This document shows positions 16,945 through 25,468 of a stretch of DNA of 29,947 bases, piece by piece. Made by a program: the position numbers and the translations under genes. Under the pieces are notes generated by a model, which saw only the letters and a list, made by a program, of their open reading frames with translations, ran no database searches and was not told the origin of the DNA. Source of the DNA: JALOOE01 sp964423545 (GTDB lineage Bacteria; Chloroflexota; Anaerolineae; CG2-30-64-16); assembly GCA_964423545.1 (NCBI GenBank), contig CAYRFV010000032.1, forward strand, positions 1 to 29,947, written 5' to 3'. Position 1 is the stretch's first letter; every line of letters begins with the position of its first letter.

Positions 16945-17211
16945 TCACGCGGCGTGACGCGTGCGCCACACGAGCCCGAGCCCGACGATGAGCAGGACGG
17001 CAGAGGGGCTGCAGAACGGACCGCCGAAGCCGGTGGCAAAGCCCTTGAAAAACGCTTTCAGCCAATCGGCGACCACGCGCGCAATCTCGCCTGCGGTCTT
17101 GCCGAGCTCATAGTAATTGACGTCGCAGGCGCTGAGCAGGCCGGCGGCGCCCGTCAGCAGGCCGATCAACAGGAGGTTGCGCAGCCGACGCTTGTGATGT
17201 GAGAAGCTCAC
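16945..17211 (-). CDS. Small lipoprotein with C-terminal hydrophobic anchor-like tail
   Basis: 88 residues from the GTG at 17211, chosen because GGAGG sits seven bases upstream and a promoter lies at 17269-17297; the same frame is open further upstream but those residues look non-coding. The N terminus is basic (HHKRRLRN), then LLLIGLLTGAAGLLSAC, a clear lipobox with Cys29. A short amphipathic middle (YELGKTAGEIARVVADWLKAF) is followed by GGPFCSPS, a hydrophobic stretch and the basic end WRTRHAA. The end resembles tripartite sorting tails of the CTERM kind. I do not recognise a family. It is divergent from the HExxH gene, with 178 nt between starts. Confidence 0.7.
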   Translation of the reverse strand: MSFSHHKRRLRNLLLIGLLTGAAGLLSACDVNYYELGKTAGEIARVVADWLKAFFKGFATGFGGPFCSPSAVLLIVGLGLVWRTRHAA

Positions 17212-17268
17212 CTGACGACCTCCGGCGGGACGCATCACATAGTTCGCGCTTTCGTTCCGACGCGATGC

Positions 17269-17297
17269 AGGATACCCCAGTCTGGTTGGCAAGTCAA
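17269..17297 (-). promoter_or_regulatory. Promoter of the small lipoprotein gene
   Basis: TTGACT (17292-17297), 17-nt spacer, TATCCT (17269-17274) on the minus strand: five and four of six consensus positions. Transcription would start near 17262, about 50 nt before the GTG start, and this supports the short form of the gene. Confidence 0.55.
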
Positions 17298-17330
17298 GCG
17301 CGTTTCCGCCCGTCTCCGGTCTGCCGTGCT

Positions 17331-17359
17331 TTGACATCCGTCGGGTGTCGTTTCATAAT
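17331..17359 (+). promoter_or_regulatory. Near-consensus sigma70 promoter of the HExxH gene
   Basis: TTGACA (17331-17336, perfect), 17-nt spacer, CATAAT (17354-17359, five of six). The predicted start near 17366 lies before the ATG at 17390, with GGGAGAAGAG between them, and it rules out the upstream in-frame ATG at 17345. It is the strongest-looking promoter in the window. Confidence 0.75.
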
Positions 17360-17389
17360 GGCCGCAGACTTGTTGGGAGAAGAGACCGG

Positions 17390-18241
17390 ATGGACCGAGA
17401 CGCGCTTCATGCCATGACAGCCAGGCTCCGCCCCGTGGGCCAGCGGACTGCGCGCGCCACGATCGTGGTCAGCGCCTGGCTGGGCAACCGGCTGGATGAT
17501 TTCTCCATGTGGCTGGTCAGTCTGCTGCGCGAGCTGCCACTGCGCGTGGGCCGCCTGGCCGTCGCACTCTGGCACGGGCTGCGCGGGGTGGTCTTGGTTC
17601 TGCCGCACGCATGGCAGGCGGCGCATGAGCAGGCCGGGGCCGGTCTGCGGGGGTGGTTGCGCCGCGTGCCGCGACACGCCGGGATCTGGTCGATCGAGCT
17701 GGTGTTTCGCTTGCTTGACCTCGCCGGCATACCCGAGCTCTGGAGCTTTGTCCTGCGGATGGGCTGCCACGTCAGCCCATTGACGGGCGAAGAGATCGGT
17801 GCAGCGGCGACCATCCTCGGCCCGACGGCGATCCGGTATGCCGACGTGCGCGTCGCCGAAGGCGGCGCGCTGCGCTTCATCTTCGCCCGCAACGGCGGCC
17901 GTGCGTTCACCACGTTTCACACGGTCAATCTGCCTGCCGATGGGCCGCATTGCCGGTCGAACTTCGCGATCTTGCTGCATGAGCTGGTGCACGTCTATCA
18001 GTATGAGCGCACCGGTGGCCTCTATGTTGCCGAGGCCCTCTACGCGCAGCACACGACCGGCTACGGCTATGGGGGCCCTGAGAGCCTTCAGCAATGCCTG
18101 GCGACGGGCGTGTGCTATCGCCATTTCAACCGTGAGCAGCAGGCGCAGCTTGTTCAGGACTACTATGAGCGTCTCACGGCGGGGCGGCCGGTGGTCGCCT
18201 ACGAGGCGTTCATCGCTGAGATGCGCGCCGGGAAGCTCTAG
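17390..18241 (+). CDS. HExxH putative zinc-metalloprotease-like protein (DUF4157/Vgr-related type)
   Basis: 283 residues, the only complete plus-strand gene here. The N-terminal third is basic and amphipathic without a clear signal peptide. Residues about 100-175 (GIPELWSFVLRMG, PLTGEEIGAAATILGPTAIRY) lead to LLHELVHVYQYERTGGLY, a zinc-type HExxH (His197, Glu198, His201). A following Glu in VAEALYAQ (about 215) could be a third ligand. The pattern HELVHVYQY..GG.Y..EAL.AQ....Y.Y is seen in DUF4157-like and Vgr-related proteins, some of which are tied to contractile-injection or toxin systems. Neither Vgr nor sheath genes are visible here. The start is set by the promoter and the ribosome site GGGAGAAGAG. 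Activity is inferred from the motif alone. Confidence 0.78.
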   Translation: MDRDALHAMTARLRPVGQRTARATIVVSAWLGNRLDDFSMWLVSLLRELPLRVGRLAVALWHGLRGVVLVLPHAWQAAHEQAGAGLRGWLRRVPRHAGIWSIELVFRLLDLAGIPELWSFVLRMGCHVSPLTGEEIGAAATILGPTAIRYADVRVAEGGALRFIFARNGGRAFTTFHTVNLPADGPHCRSNFAILLHELVHVYQYERTGGLYVAEALYAQHTTGYGYGGPESLQQCLATGVCYRHFNREQQAQLVQDYYERLTAGRPVVAYEAFIAEMRAGKL

Positions 18242-18311
18242 GCCGGTCCGGGCCACGCGTCGCACCTCGGTGTGTCGGACGCCAAGCGGACGCGCCCTGG
18301 GCTCGCTCTGC

Positions 18312-18678
18312 TCATCCCCCGGGCAGCAATCGCCCTTCATAGATCTCTCGCACCACGTCCTCGATTTCGGGCTCCTCGACCGACACATTGCGCACGCGAA
18401 ACTCGCGAAGCAGCACTGACATCAACTCGGCCATCGACGCGAACCTCGCCGCCCGTCGGCAGCAAAATGCCTGTGAGGATCTTGATCGTCGTGGACTTGC
18501 CGGCGCGGTTCGGTCCCAGGTAGCCGACCAACTCGCCGCGCGCAATGTCGAAGCTCACGCCGTCCACGGCGCGCACGACCTGGTATTCCCGCGTGGCAAG
18601 ATTGCGCAACGCGCCCAGACCGCCCCGGTGGTGGCGATAGATGCGGACGTCTTTGTGCAGGTCGCGAATGTGGATCAT
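18312..18678 (-). pseudogene. Internally deleted ABC-2-type exporter ATPase
   Basis: The first 83 codons from the ATG at 18678 encode the N terminus of an ABC ATPase (MIHIRDLHKDVRIYRHHRGG, AVDGVSFDIARGELVGYLGP, Walker A, IKILTGILLPTGGEVRVDG). At about 18434-18440 the frame changes, and the next 39 codons encode the family's C terminus (ELMSVLLREFRVRNVSVEEP, EIEDVVREIYEG). The Q-loop, signature, Walker B and H-loop, some 200 residues in intact relatives, are absent. In addition Walker A reads GPNRAGKST, with Arg for the second Gly. No permease gene adjoins. Without nucleotide hydrolysis motifs the product cannot work as a transporter ATPase. An assembly collapse is an alternative to true deletion, but the Walker A change argues for decay. 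Confidence 0.85.
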
Positions 18679-18786
18679 GCGTGACAAACGGTGACTCGCC
18701 GGCGATGCGAGGCAACAGACGGCGAACGACGATCGACCGATCTCTCCCTCAGCTCGCACGCAAGACGGCGTCAGCGTTCTTCCCGC

Positions 18787-19968
18787 TCACCCGTTCTCCC
18801 ATTCGCTCGGCGGTGGCAGCGCCTCGACCGTGCGGCCGCGAAAGCCAGTCGTGGTGACAGCACGCAACAGCGAGTTGTAGATCGCTTCCTCGGTTGCCTC
18901 GATGGCGGCCAGAAAGAGCGGCGAGACCTCGTCGTTCGGCACCTCGGCGAAGGCAGCCGGGTGAGCCCGGCGTTCGGGCGTTCTGCGCACCGACTCGGAG
19001 GTCGAGAAGGCAATGGCATAGTCGCCTGAACCGTTCGACAACGCGGCCCCGGTGCGCGCCAGCCCTGCGAAGGCCCGCCGCGCCAGCCGCGCCAGGTTGC
19101 GGTCGGAGAGCGGCGCATCGGTGGCCAGGATGATCATGATGGAGCCGTCGGCCGTCTGCGTGTGGGCACCGGATCGCGTTCCAGGCCGAAGCGTCTGCCC
19201 TTCGTGATGAAGCTCATTCCTGAGATAGAACCGGTCCAGCCGCTCGCCGACCGGGATGCCGGTGATTTGCAGCACGCCGCCGAAGTTCGACTGGACGAGC
19301 ACGCCCACCGTGTAGCCGCCCAGGTGAGGCGGCAGCCGGCGCGAGCTGCTGCCGATGCCCCCCTTCCAACCGAACGCGACTGTGCCCGAGCCCGCGCCCA
19401 CGCAGCCTTCCGCCACCGGCCCGCCCTGGGCCGATTCGATGGCCACGAGCACATGCGCAGGCGTCACGACCCGCTGGCGGATGTCGTTCAGGACGCTGTC
19501 ATTGGTTTCCCCGACGACCGGGTTCACCGAGACGACCGACTCGTTGCCGGGCTGCGACAGGGTGTAATCCAGAATGGCGTCCGCCGCGCGGGGAACGGCC
19601 AGGGTGTTGGTCAGCACCACGGGTGTCTCGAGCTCGCCCAGCTCGGCAAGCTGCGTGGCGCCCATCAGCTTGCCATAGCCGTTGGCGGTCGCCAGCCCGG
19701 CCGGGACCTTTTCCTGGAACAGGTTGCCTGCATGCGGCACGATGGCGGTCACCCCGGTGCGAACGGAGGTTCCCTCGTGCAGCGTCAGGTGCCCGACCCG
19801 CACGCCGGGCACATCGGTGAGCGCGTTCAGAGGGCCAGGCGGCAGGATGCCTGGCGCGATGCCCAGGTCGCGGCCGCGCGGGCGGCTGGATTCCGCGATG
19901 TTGCTCAACGCGCACCTGCGTTTTACAGTGAACCTGCGAGCGTCGTGCCACAGCCGGCCTGGCCGCAT
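18787..19968 (-). CDS. P1-family (DmpA/BapA-like) aminopeptidase
   Basis: 393 residues, the usual length. DmpA-type enzymes cleave themselves before a Ser that becomes the N-terminal nucleophile of the beta subunit; here the site is TADGSIMIILATDAPL, with Ser276 after Gly275. Other family residues are NGYGKL (Tyr98), VLVQSNFG (Asn228) and NGSGDYAIAFST (Ser314, Asp316). They remove N-terminal residues, including D- or beta-amino acids, from peptides. The ATG at 19968 is annotated, but the first 20 residues are Arg-rich and a TTG at 19908 preceded by AGGTG could be the true start. There is a 40-nt gap to the secreted PPC protein upstream, so it may be the tail of the CHAT/STAND operon, though no functional link is known. 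Confidence 0.9.
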   Translation of the reverse strand: MRPGRLWHDARRFTVKRRCALSNIAESSRPRGRDLGIAPGILPPGPLNALTDVPGVRVGHLTLHEGTSVRTGVTAIVPHAGNLFQEKVPAGLATANGYGKLMGATQLAELGELETPVVLTNTLAVPRAADAILDYTLSQPGNESVVSVNPVVGETNDSVLNDIRQRVVTPAHVLVAIESAQGGPVAEGCVGAGSGTVAFGWKGGIGSSSRRLPPHLGGYTVGVLVQSNFGGVLQITGIPVGERLDRFYLRNELHHEGQTLRPGTRSGAHTQTADGSIMIILATDAPLSDRNLARLARRAFAGLARTGAALSNGSGDYAIAFSTSESVRRTPERRAHPAAFAEVPNDEVSPLFLAAIEATEEAIYNSLLRAVTTTGFRGRTVEALPPPSEWENG

Positions 19969-20008
19969 GCGCCGGCCGTGGCCTCTCGCCGCAGATGCAG
20001 GACTGCTG

Positions 20009-21751
20009 TCAGTTGCTCTTCACCAGCAGCAGCACATAGGCCCCGGCTTCCTGGTCGTTGAAGGAGCGGGCGCGAATCGTATAGACGCCATCCTGTTGCA
20101 GCACATGTTCGCTGATCATACTATTCCGATCGTTGGGGAAATCGGCATCGTCGTTGCTGGCTTCCGGCTCGGCGCCTCCCGGCGGGATCAGCTCGACCAG
20201 CGGATCGAATGCGCCATCCTCTGCGGCCAGCCAGATCGAGATAACGTCGCCGCTTGCGCCTGTGAAGAGATGCTCACAGAACATGCCCGTCAAGGGGATG
20301 GCGTCAGCGACGGCACTGCCGTAGCCGATGTCACCGCCGCACGCGAGCGGCGGTTGGGGCGTGGGCGACGGAGTCAGCGTGGGAGAAGGCGTTGGGCTGG
20401 GTGACGGCGCCGGACCGACCGGCGGCGGCTTGGTCGCCGTGGCCGTCGGTGTGCGCGTCGAGGTCGCCGTGGCGGTCGGCGTCGGCAGCGCCAGCACAGC
20501 GGAGATCTTGAACGCACCAGTGCTCTCGTCGTTGAAGGATCCGGTTACGATGGTGTAGCTGCCGCTCTGCTGCAGACGATGTGCGACGATCGTGCTCTCG
20601 CCGCCGCCGCCTCCCGGTGAACCGATCGCCTCTTGAGCGTTGCCGGCAGCCAACAGCTTGACGAGGGGGTTGAGAGCCGACGAAGTGGCTTTCATGCGGA
20701 TCGTGATCAGATCCCCCGCCGTAACGAAGATGGTATAGCGACAGGCGCCGATCGGCCCCTTGCGCGTGATCTCCCCGGTCAACTCCGGCCCGAATGGCAT
20801 GCTGCCGGAACCGCAGAGTGGGGCGGATACCGGTATCCAGAGCGGCCCCACGGTTAGCTCGAAACGGCCAGTGCTCCGGTCGCCGGACGCCCCGGCGATC
20901 AGCTTGTATGTGCCGTCAGCTTCCAGCGTCGTGATGATGCGGCTGTTGCGGCTGGAGGGCGACTCATTGTCGTTGGCCTTCACCTGCTTGCCGCTGGGGT
21001 CGAGCAGGACCAGGTTAGGGTCGAGCCCGGAATCGATTGCCCGCAAGGCGAAGTCCAGCCGTCTGCCCTTCTCTCCCACGAAGGTGTAGACGCACGATCT
21101 CGTCAAGGGGGAAATCGCTTCCCGAGCCACTGCTACTCCCGCTACGGAAAAGTTGAGCGGTCCGCCGCAGGCATTGCTCCGCCACAAAGTCAGAGTGTAG
21201 AAGCCCGTGCCTGTCCCCTTCGAGCGCACCGTGATGCTGTAAGTTCCCCCCTTGGGCAGCTTGAAGTCCCGTATCAAGCTGTTGACCGTGTTCCCGGCAG
21301 CGTTGTCGTTCGACGCCACAACCTTGCCGTCCGGATCGCGGAGCTCCACGATTGGATCTAACTTCGGCGAGGACGCCTCGCGCTCCACGCTCACGTTGAC
21401 CAGGTCGCCGGCTGAACCGATCATGGCATGTTTGCCCTGTCCTCCAGCCGTCGCAACTTCACCGCGCACCGAGCCACCGTAGGCGACACAGTTCGGACAG
21501 AGCCTTTCCAGAATGCCCGGATTGAGCCTCATGTCCGCCGGGCCGAGGATGCGAGGCGTGGCGACCGCTCTCGGAGTCGCCACGGTAAGCACACGCGCGG
21601 TGGGCGCCACCTTGAAGAGGGATGGGTCGAGCACCCGCGCCGTCGGGATGCCTCGCTGCGCCTCGGAGCGCTGCGGAGCAAATGCAACCACCATGAGAAG
21701 GCCTGCCATCAGGCCAACAAATAGAGCGATACGCACCCTCACCGGCTTCAT
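20009..21751 (-). CDS. Secreted protein with four PPC-like beta domains, third gene of the CHAT/STAND locus
   Basis: 580 residues. The signal peptide is MKPVRVRIALFVGLMAGLLM with a cut near SEAQ. A short Pro/Thr region with repeated TARVL follows. Four domains of about 100 residues come next, each with a pattern of bacterial pre-peptidase C-terminal (PPC) folds: GD(L/V)(V/I).(V/I), LDP.VEL.DP.G, NDN/NDD, and (G)(T/S)Y.(I/L)...G near the end. Between domains three and four is a long linker (TPTATATSTRTPTATATK, then PSPTPSPT). PPC domains usually accompany secreted proteases; none is present here, so this is a stand-alone adhesion or binding protein. GGAGAACGGAG precedes the ATG at 21751. It follows the STAND gene after 57 nt, implying co-expression. 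Family resemblance is clear; its role is unknown. Confidence 0.85.
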   Translation of the reverse strand: MKPVRVRIALFVGLMAGLLMVVAFAPQRSEAQRGIPTARVLDPSLFKVAPTARVLTVATPRAVATPRILGPADMRLNPGILERLCPNCVAYGGSVRGEVATAGGQGKHAMIGSAGDLVNVSVEREASSPKLDPIVELRDPDGKVVASNDNAAGNTVNSLIRDFKLPKGGTYSITVRSKGTGTGFYTLTLWRSNACGGPLNFSVAGVAVAREAISPLTRSCVYTFVGEKGRRLDFALRAIDSGLDPNLVLLDPSGKQVKANDNESPSSRNSRIITTLEADGTYKLIAGASGDRSTGRFELTVGPLWIPVSAPLCGSGSMPFGPELTGEITRKGPIGACRYTIFVTAGDLITIRMKATSSALNPLVKLLAAGNAQEAIGSPGGGGGESTIVAHRLQQSGSYTIVTGSFNDESTGAFKISAVLALPTPTATATSTRTPTATATKPPPVGPAPSPSPTPSPTLTPSPTPQPPLACGGDIGYGSAVADAIPLTGMFCEHLFTGASGDVISIWLAAEDGAFDPLVELIPPGGAEPEASNDDADFPNDRNSMISEHVLQQDGVYTIRARSFNDQEAGAYVLLLVKSN

Positions 21752-21808
21752 CTCCGTTCTCCTTTCACTGATCACCCCGAACACTCAGCTTCCACTCACC
21801 GGCCGATC

Positions 21809-24800
21809 CTATGGCACGGCCGGACATGTCGCGCGATACGGTATGTCGGGCAGAACCTGTCGCCACTCCTCTCTGGTCAGGTTGCGATTGGCGATCGCGC
21901 AGGCCGCCGCCGTCCACGCGTCCAGATCGACGTTCCACCGCATCACGCGGCGGTCATCGCCGGCCGAGACAAGCGTGCTGCCGTCCGGGCCGAACGCGAC
22001 GGCGTTGACCGCCCCCGAATGGGCGCGTTGCGGCTCACCGATCTGGCGACCGGACTCGACGTCCCACAAGATCACTGTGCCGTCCACGCTGCTTGACACC
22101 AACACGCGGCCGTCCGGTCCGAACGACACGCCTGTGACAGGCCCGGTGTGCCGGGCCAGGCGACGCGCCGGCTGACTCGCCGCTGCATCCCACAAGGTGA
22201 TGACCCCATCGTGACTACCCGCCGCCAGCGTGTTTCCATCGGGGCTGAAAGCCAGGCTGGAACAGATGGCGCTATCGCTGCCGGCATGTGCCAGGCGCTC
22301 GGGGGCGGGGCTGGCCCCTCGTACACGCCACCGCCCAATCCGGCCCTGTACGTCACAGAAGGCCAGTTGTGCGCCATCGGGGCTGAAGGCCACGCTCCAG
22401 ACTTCGCTCGGGTGTTCCACCAAGGTGCGCGAAGTCGGCGGATCTGCCGCGAGGTCCCACAGCAGGACGCGGCCGTCGAAGCCGCTCGATGCCAGTCTGC
22501 GGCCGTCCTTGCTGAAGGCCACATCGCTCACGAAGCAGCCTTCACAGTGCGCCAGCCGCCGCGTCAACTGCGCAGACGCCACATCCCAGAGACTGACAGC
22601 GCCGTCCTGTCCGGCTGCGGCAAGGATCTCCCCGTCGGGATCGAACGCGATGGAGCGGATGGAGCTGCCGTTGCCGGTGAGGGTGATCACCTGACCGGCA
22701 GCCAGGTTCCACAACACTGCGTTGCCGTCGCTGCCGGCCGCCGCGATCCGATCCCCGGCCGGGCTGACATCCACTGTCCATCCCTCATCACCGAGCCCGG
22801 TGAGCGGCTGCGCCAGGCGTGCACCGGGCTCGGTGCGCCACAGAATGGTCTTCCCGTCGGCGCCCGTCGTCACCAGCCGCTCTCCGTCCGGGCTGAACGC
22901 CACCCCCGTCACCCAATCGCTGTGTCCGATCAGTGGAGACGCCACCGGCGAACGGCTCGCCACATCCCAGAGCCGAACAGAGCGATCGCGGCTGGTCGAC
23001 GCCAGCCGCCGGCTGTCAGGGCTGAAGGCGATGGCCGTCACCTGGTCGTTGTGGAGTTTGGAGACCACGCGATCGCCGGTCGTCAGGTTCCAGAGGGCTA
23101 CTAAGCCCTTCTCGGCGCCCGCGGCCAGCCACGCGCCGTCGGGACTGAAGGCAACCGCACGGACCAGGCGCCCTTCATCAGGTCCGATGTCTACGCTATT
23201 CCCTCCCTGCCAGCCGGAGGCGGTGAACTCGATGCGGCGCACCTGCCCCGTATCGCTGCCCAGGGCCAGCCCGCGGCCGTCCGGGCTGAAGGCGACGCTG
23301 TAGGCGCCTTCCTGCGCCTCGGGCAGCGCCGGAGTCGGCATGGGCCGACCCGCGGCAGTCATGTCCCACAGCCGCAAGCCATCCTCGCTGACTGATGCCA
23401 ACAGCTTGCCATCCGGGCTGAACGCCAGTCCGTTGATCTGGCCTCTGTGCACGCCCAGTGTTTGCGGAAGCGTCTGGTTCACTGCCGGCGTCCAGAGGAC
23501 CACCCGGCCATCGCGCATCCCCGCAGCCACCGACCGGCCGGTCGGATCGATCGCCACGGCGATTGCGCGGTCTGCCCCGGCCGGCTCAGAGGACAACGTC
23601 GTCTGTTGGCCCGTCTGCAGGTTCCAGAGCGTGACGCGTCCCTCCGGACCGGCGGTTGCCAACCTCGCGCCGGCCGGGTCATAGGCGACGCTCCAGATTG
23701 CCTGCCCCGCGCCCCGGCCGCCCGGCGAGAGCAGCTTCATGAGCTGGGGGCTGTGCTCCAGTGCCGTGAGAAGGCTGTACCGTGACTCCGCCGTATCGCG
23801 AATTCGCACAGCTTCGAGCGCCAGCAGCAGCGCCAGATCGGGCTGATCATCCAGGTGGCGGGCCGACTCGAACGCCACCGTAAGGGAGAGCGCGCGCTGA
23901 GCCTCGATCAGTTGCTGTTGGAGCTGGCGCGCCAGGTAGACGATTGCAGCGAGCGCCACCACGGCAGCGAGCGCCGCAATCGACGCGCCGATCGCCCAGC
24001 GACGAATCAGGCGCGCCTGACGGCGTTCCCGCTCGGTGACGCTGCGCGCCTGCTGGCTCTCCTGCAGATACGCCCGCTCATGCGCTTCGAGCTCGTCGGG
24101 ATGCGCGGCCGCCCACCGCTCGGCATCGACCAACGCAGCCTCGCGCAGCAACATGCCGTCGGGACGCCCCGCTTCCTGCCAAAGCGCCGCTTGCTGCTGC
24201 ATCGTGCTCAGATGCGCAGCGCGCCAGGCCGCATTCTCCGCGCGCACCGGGCCCACCAGCCGATCATGCGCCAGCTCGAACCAGGTGGCCCCGCGCCGCC
24301 GCTCGGCGCGCACCAGGTGCGCGTCCACCAGCGGCCAGATCGCCCGATCCTCCAACCCCGCGCTGGCGCCTGCACCGAGCAGCACCTGGCCGCGAATGCC
24401 GGCCGGCGTCACCAGATGGCGGTCAAACCAGTCGCGGATGGCTCGCTCCCGCACACCGGTGGTGGCCGCAACGGACATCACCTGTTCGGTGTAGTAACCC
24501 CGCAGTGCGGCCTCGACGTCGCCCACGGCGCCGATGTCGGCCTCACCGATCGCGTTGACCTGTGCGGGGAGGCGCTCCCAGAGCCGGCGGCACACGACCT
24601 GGAGCTGCACCGGCTCGATGTTGGGGCCAAGCGCCGGGACCGCGGCGCCGTCCGGTCGCTGCACCTGCACGGTGCGCAGGTCGTCCACAAGCCGCCGCGC
24701 CGCGGCGTCGGTGAACTCGACGCCCGCCTTCCGGGCCGGCGCCTGGATGGCGCTGAGCGCCGCTTCCTCGCCAAGGAGTTCCAGCCTGAAGGTGGTCGCC

Positions 24801-25465
24801 AGCCGGGTGGGGAGGTGGCGCAGGTAGGGGTCCAGGCCGGCGACGAACTCCTCGCGCATCGCGAGAAGCGCCCAATAGCGCCGATCGCGCAGCACCTGAC
24901 CGAGCTGCCGGAAGAAGCCGACCTTGGCGTCATCGTCGGTGGGATCGACCGTGAGGATTTCTTCGAACTGGTCGAGGATCAGCACGGCGCCGCCCTCAAG
25001 GCCATCCAGGCCGGCGCGCGCCGAGAGGTAGCCGGTCAGGGTCATGTCGCCCAGTTGCGCCAGGGGCAGCGTGGCGCCGGCATGAAGCCCTTCTTCCAGC
25101 GACTGCAGGGCGCTGAGGACATAACGATTGGCTGGTCCGGCATCTGTCGCGGCTTCGAGTCCGACCCGCATGGCCGGCAGCACGGCGAATCCCTCGCGCT
25201 CCAGCGCTGGAATGAGCGCGGCCTGGAGAAGCGAGGTTTTCCCCGCGCCGGATGGGGAATAGAACAGCACGATGCGTTCGGCGATCAGCAGGTCGAGCAG
25301 CTCGAGCAGCTCGCGGTCGCGGCCGTAAAGCGGCTCATCCCGTTTGAAGGGACGCGGGCCCGGATAAGGGTTGGGTCTGATCGCGGACAAGCTCCGTCCT
25401 CCCTGCCTGGGCGAGTCGGTGTCCGATCCGACTGCGCCGAACCCCCGGCTGCGCCGGGGCGCCAT
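21809..25465 (-). CDS. nSTAND1-type NTPase with transmembrane helix and 14 WD40 repeats
   Basis: 1218 residues. After a short tail comes the nSTAND1 lead-in PNPYPGPRPFKRDE (31-44). Walker A is SPSGAGKTSL (70-79), Walker B VLILDQFEEI (161-170), and the helical region ends in HDRLVGPVRAENAAWR, typical of the family. An Arg-rich segment (ERERRQARLIRRW) precedes a single transmembrane helix at about 490-512. Fourteen WD40 repeats follow from about 590 (AFSPDG..LA..S.DG.V.LWD), enough for two seven-bladed propellers. The tail ANRNLTREEWRQVLPDIPYR is common in this class. STAND proteins are signal-gated ATPase switches that oligomerise and trigger effectors. The gene starts three bases after the CHAT-SIR2 stop, so the two are co-translated partners. 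The domain calls are strong; ligand and output are unknown. Confidence 0.93.
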   Translation of the reverse strand: MAPRRSRGFGAVGSDTDSPRQGGRSLSAIRPNPYPGPRPFKRDEPLYGRDRELLELLDLLIAERIVLFYSPSGAGKTSLLQAALIPALEREGFAVLPAMRVGLEAATDAGPANRYVLSALQSLEEGLHAGATLPLAQLGDMTLTGYLSARAGLDGLEGGAVLILDQFEEILTVDPTDDDAKVGFFRQLGQVLRDRRYWALLAMREEFVAGLDPYLRHLPTRLATTFRLELLGEEAALSAIQAPARKAGVEFTDAAARRLVDDLRTVQVQRPDGAAVPALGPNIEPVQLQVVCRRLWERLPAQVNAIGEADIGAVGDVEAALRGYYTEQVMSVAATTGVRERAIRDWFDRHLVTPAGIRGQVLLGAGASAGLEDRAIWPLVDAHLVRAERRRGATWFELAHDRLVGPVRAENAAWRAAHLSTMQQQAALWQEAGRPDGMLLREAALVDAERWAAAHPDELEAHERAYLQESQQARSVTERERRQARLIRRWAIGASIAALAAVVALAAIVYLARQLQQQLIEAQRALSLTVAFESARHLDDQPDLALLLALEAVRIRDTAESRYSLLTALEHSPQLMKLLSPGGRGAGQAIWSVAYDPAGARLATAGPEGRVTLWNLQTGQQTTLSSEPAGADRAIAVAIDPTGRSVAAGMRDGRVVLWTPAVNQTLPQTLGVHRGQINGLAFSPDGKLLASVSEDGLRLWDMTAAGRPMPTPALPEAQEGAYSVAFSPDGRGLALGSDTGQVRRIEFTASGWQGGNSVDIGPDEGRLVRAVAFSPDGAWLAAGAEKGLVALWNLTTGDRVVSKLHNDQVTAIAFSPDSRRLASTSRDRSVRLWDVASRSPVASPLIGHSDWVTGVAFSPDGERLVTTGADGKTILWRTEPGARLAQPLTGLGDEGWTVDVSPAGDRIAAAGSDGNAVLWNLAAGQVITLTGNGSSIRSIAFDPDGEILAAAGQDGAVSLWDVASAQLTRRLAHCEGCFVSDVAFSKDGRRLASSGFDGRVLLWDLAADPPTSRTLVEHPSEVWSVAFSPDGAQLAFCDVQGRIGRWRVRGASPAPERLAHAGSDSAICSSLAFSPDGNTLAAGSHDGVITLWDAAASQPARRLARHTGPVTGVSFGPDGRVLVSSSVDGTVILWDVESGRQIGEPQRAHSGAVNAVAFGPDGSTLVSAGDDRRVMRWNVDLDAWTAAACAIANRNLTREEWRQVLPDIPYRATCPAVP

Positions 25466-25468
25466 GCG

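Noticed and set aside
16944..16958. GTCACG-CGG-CGTGAC hairpin at the end of the lipoprotein gene
   Set aside because: Only six base pairs, overlaps the stop codon and has no T-run, so not called a terminator.
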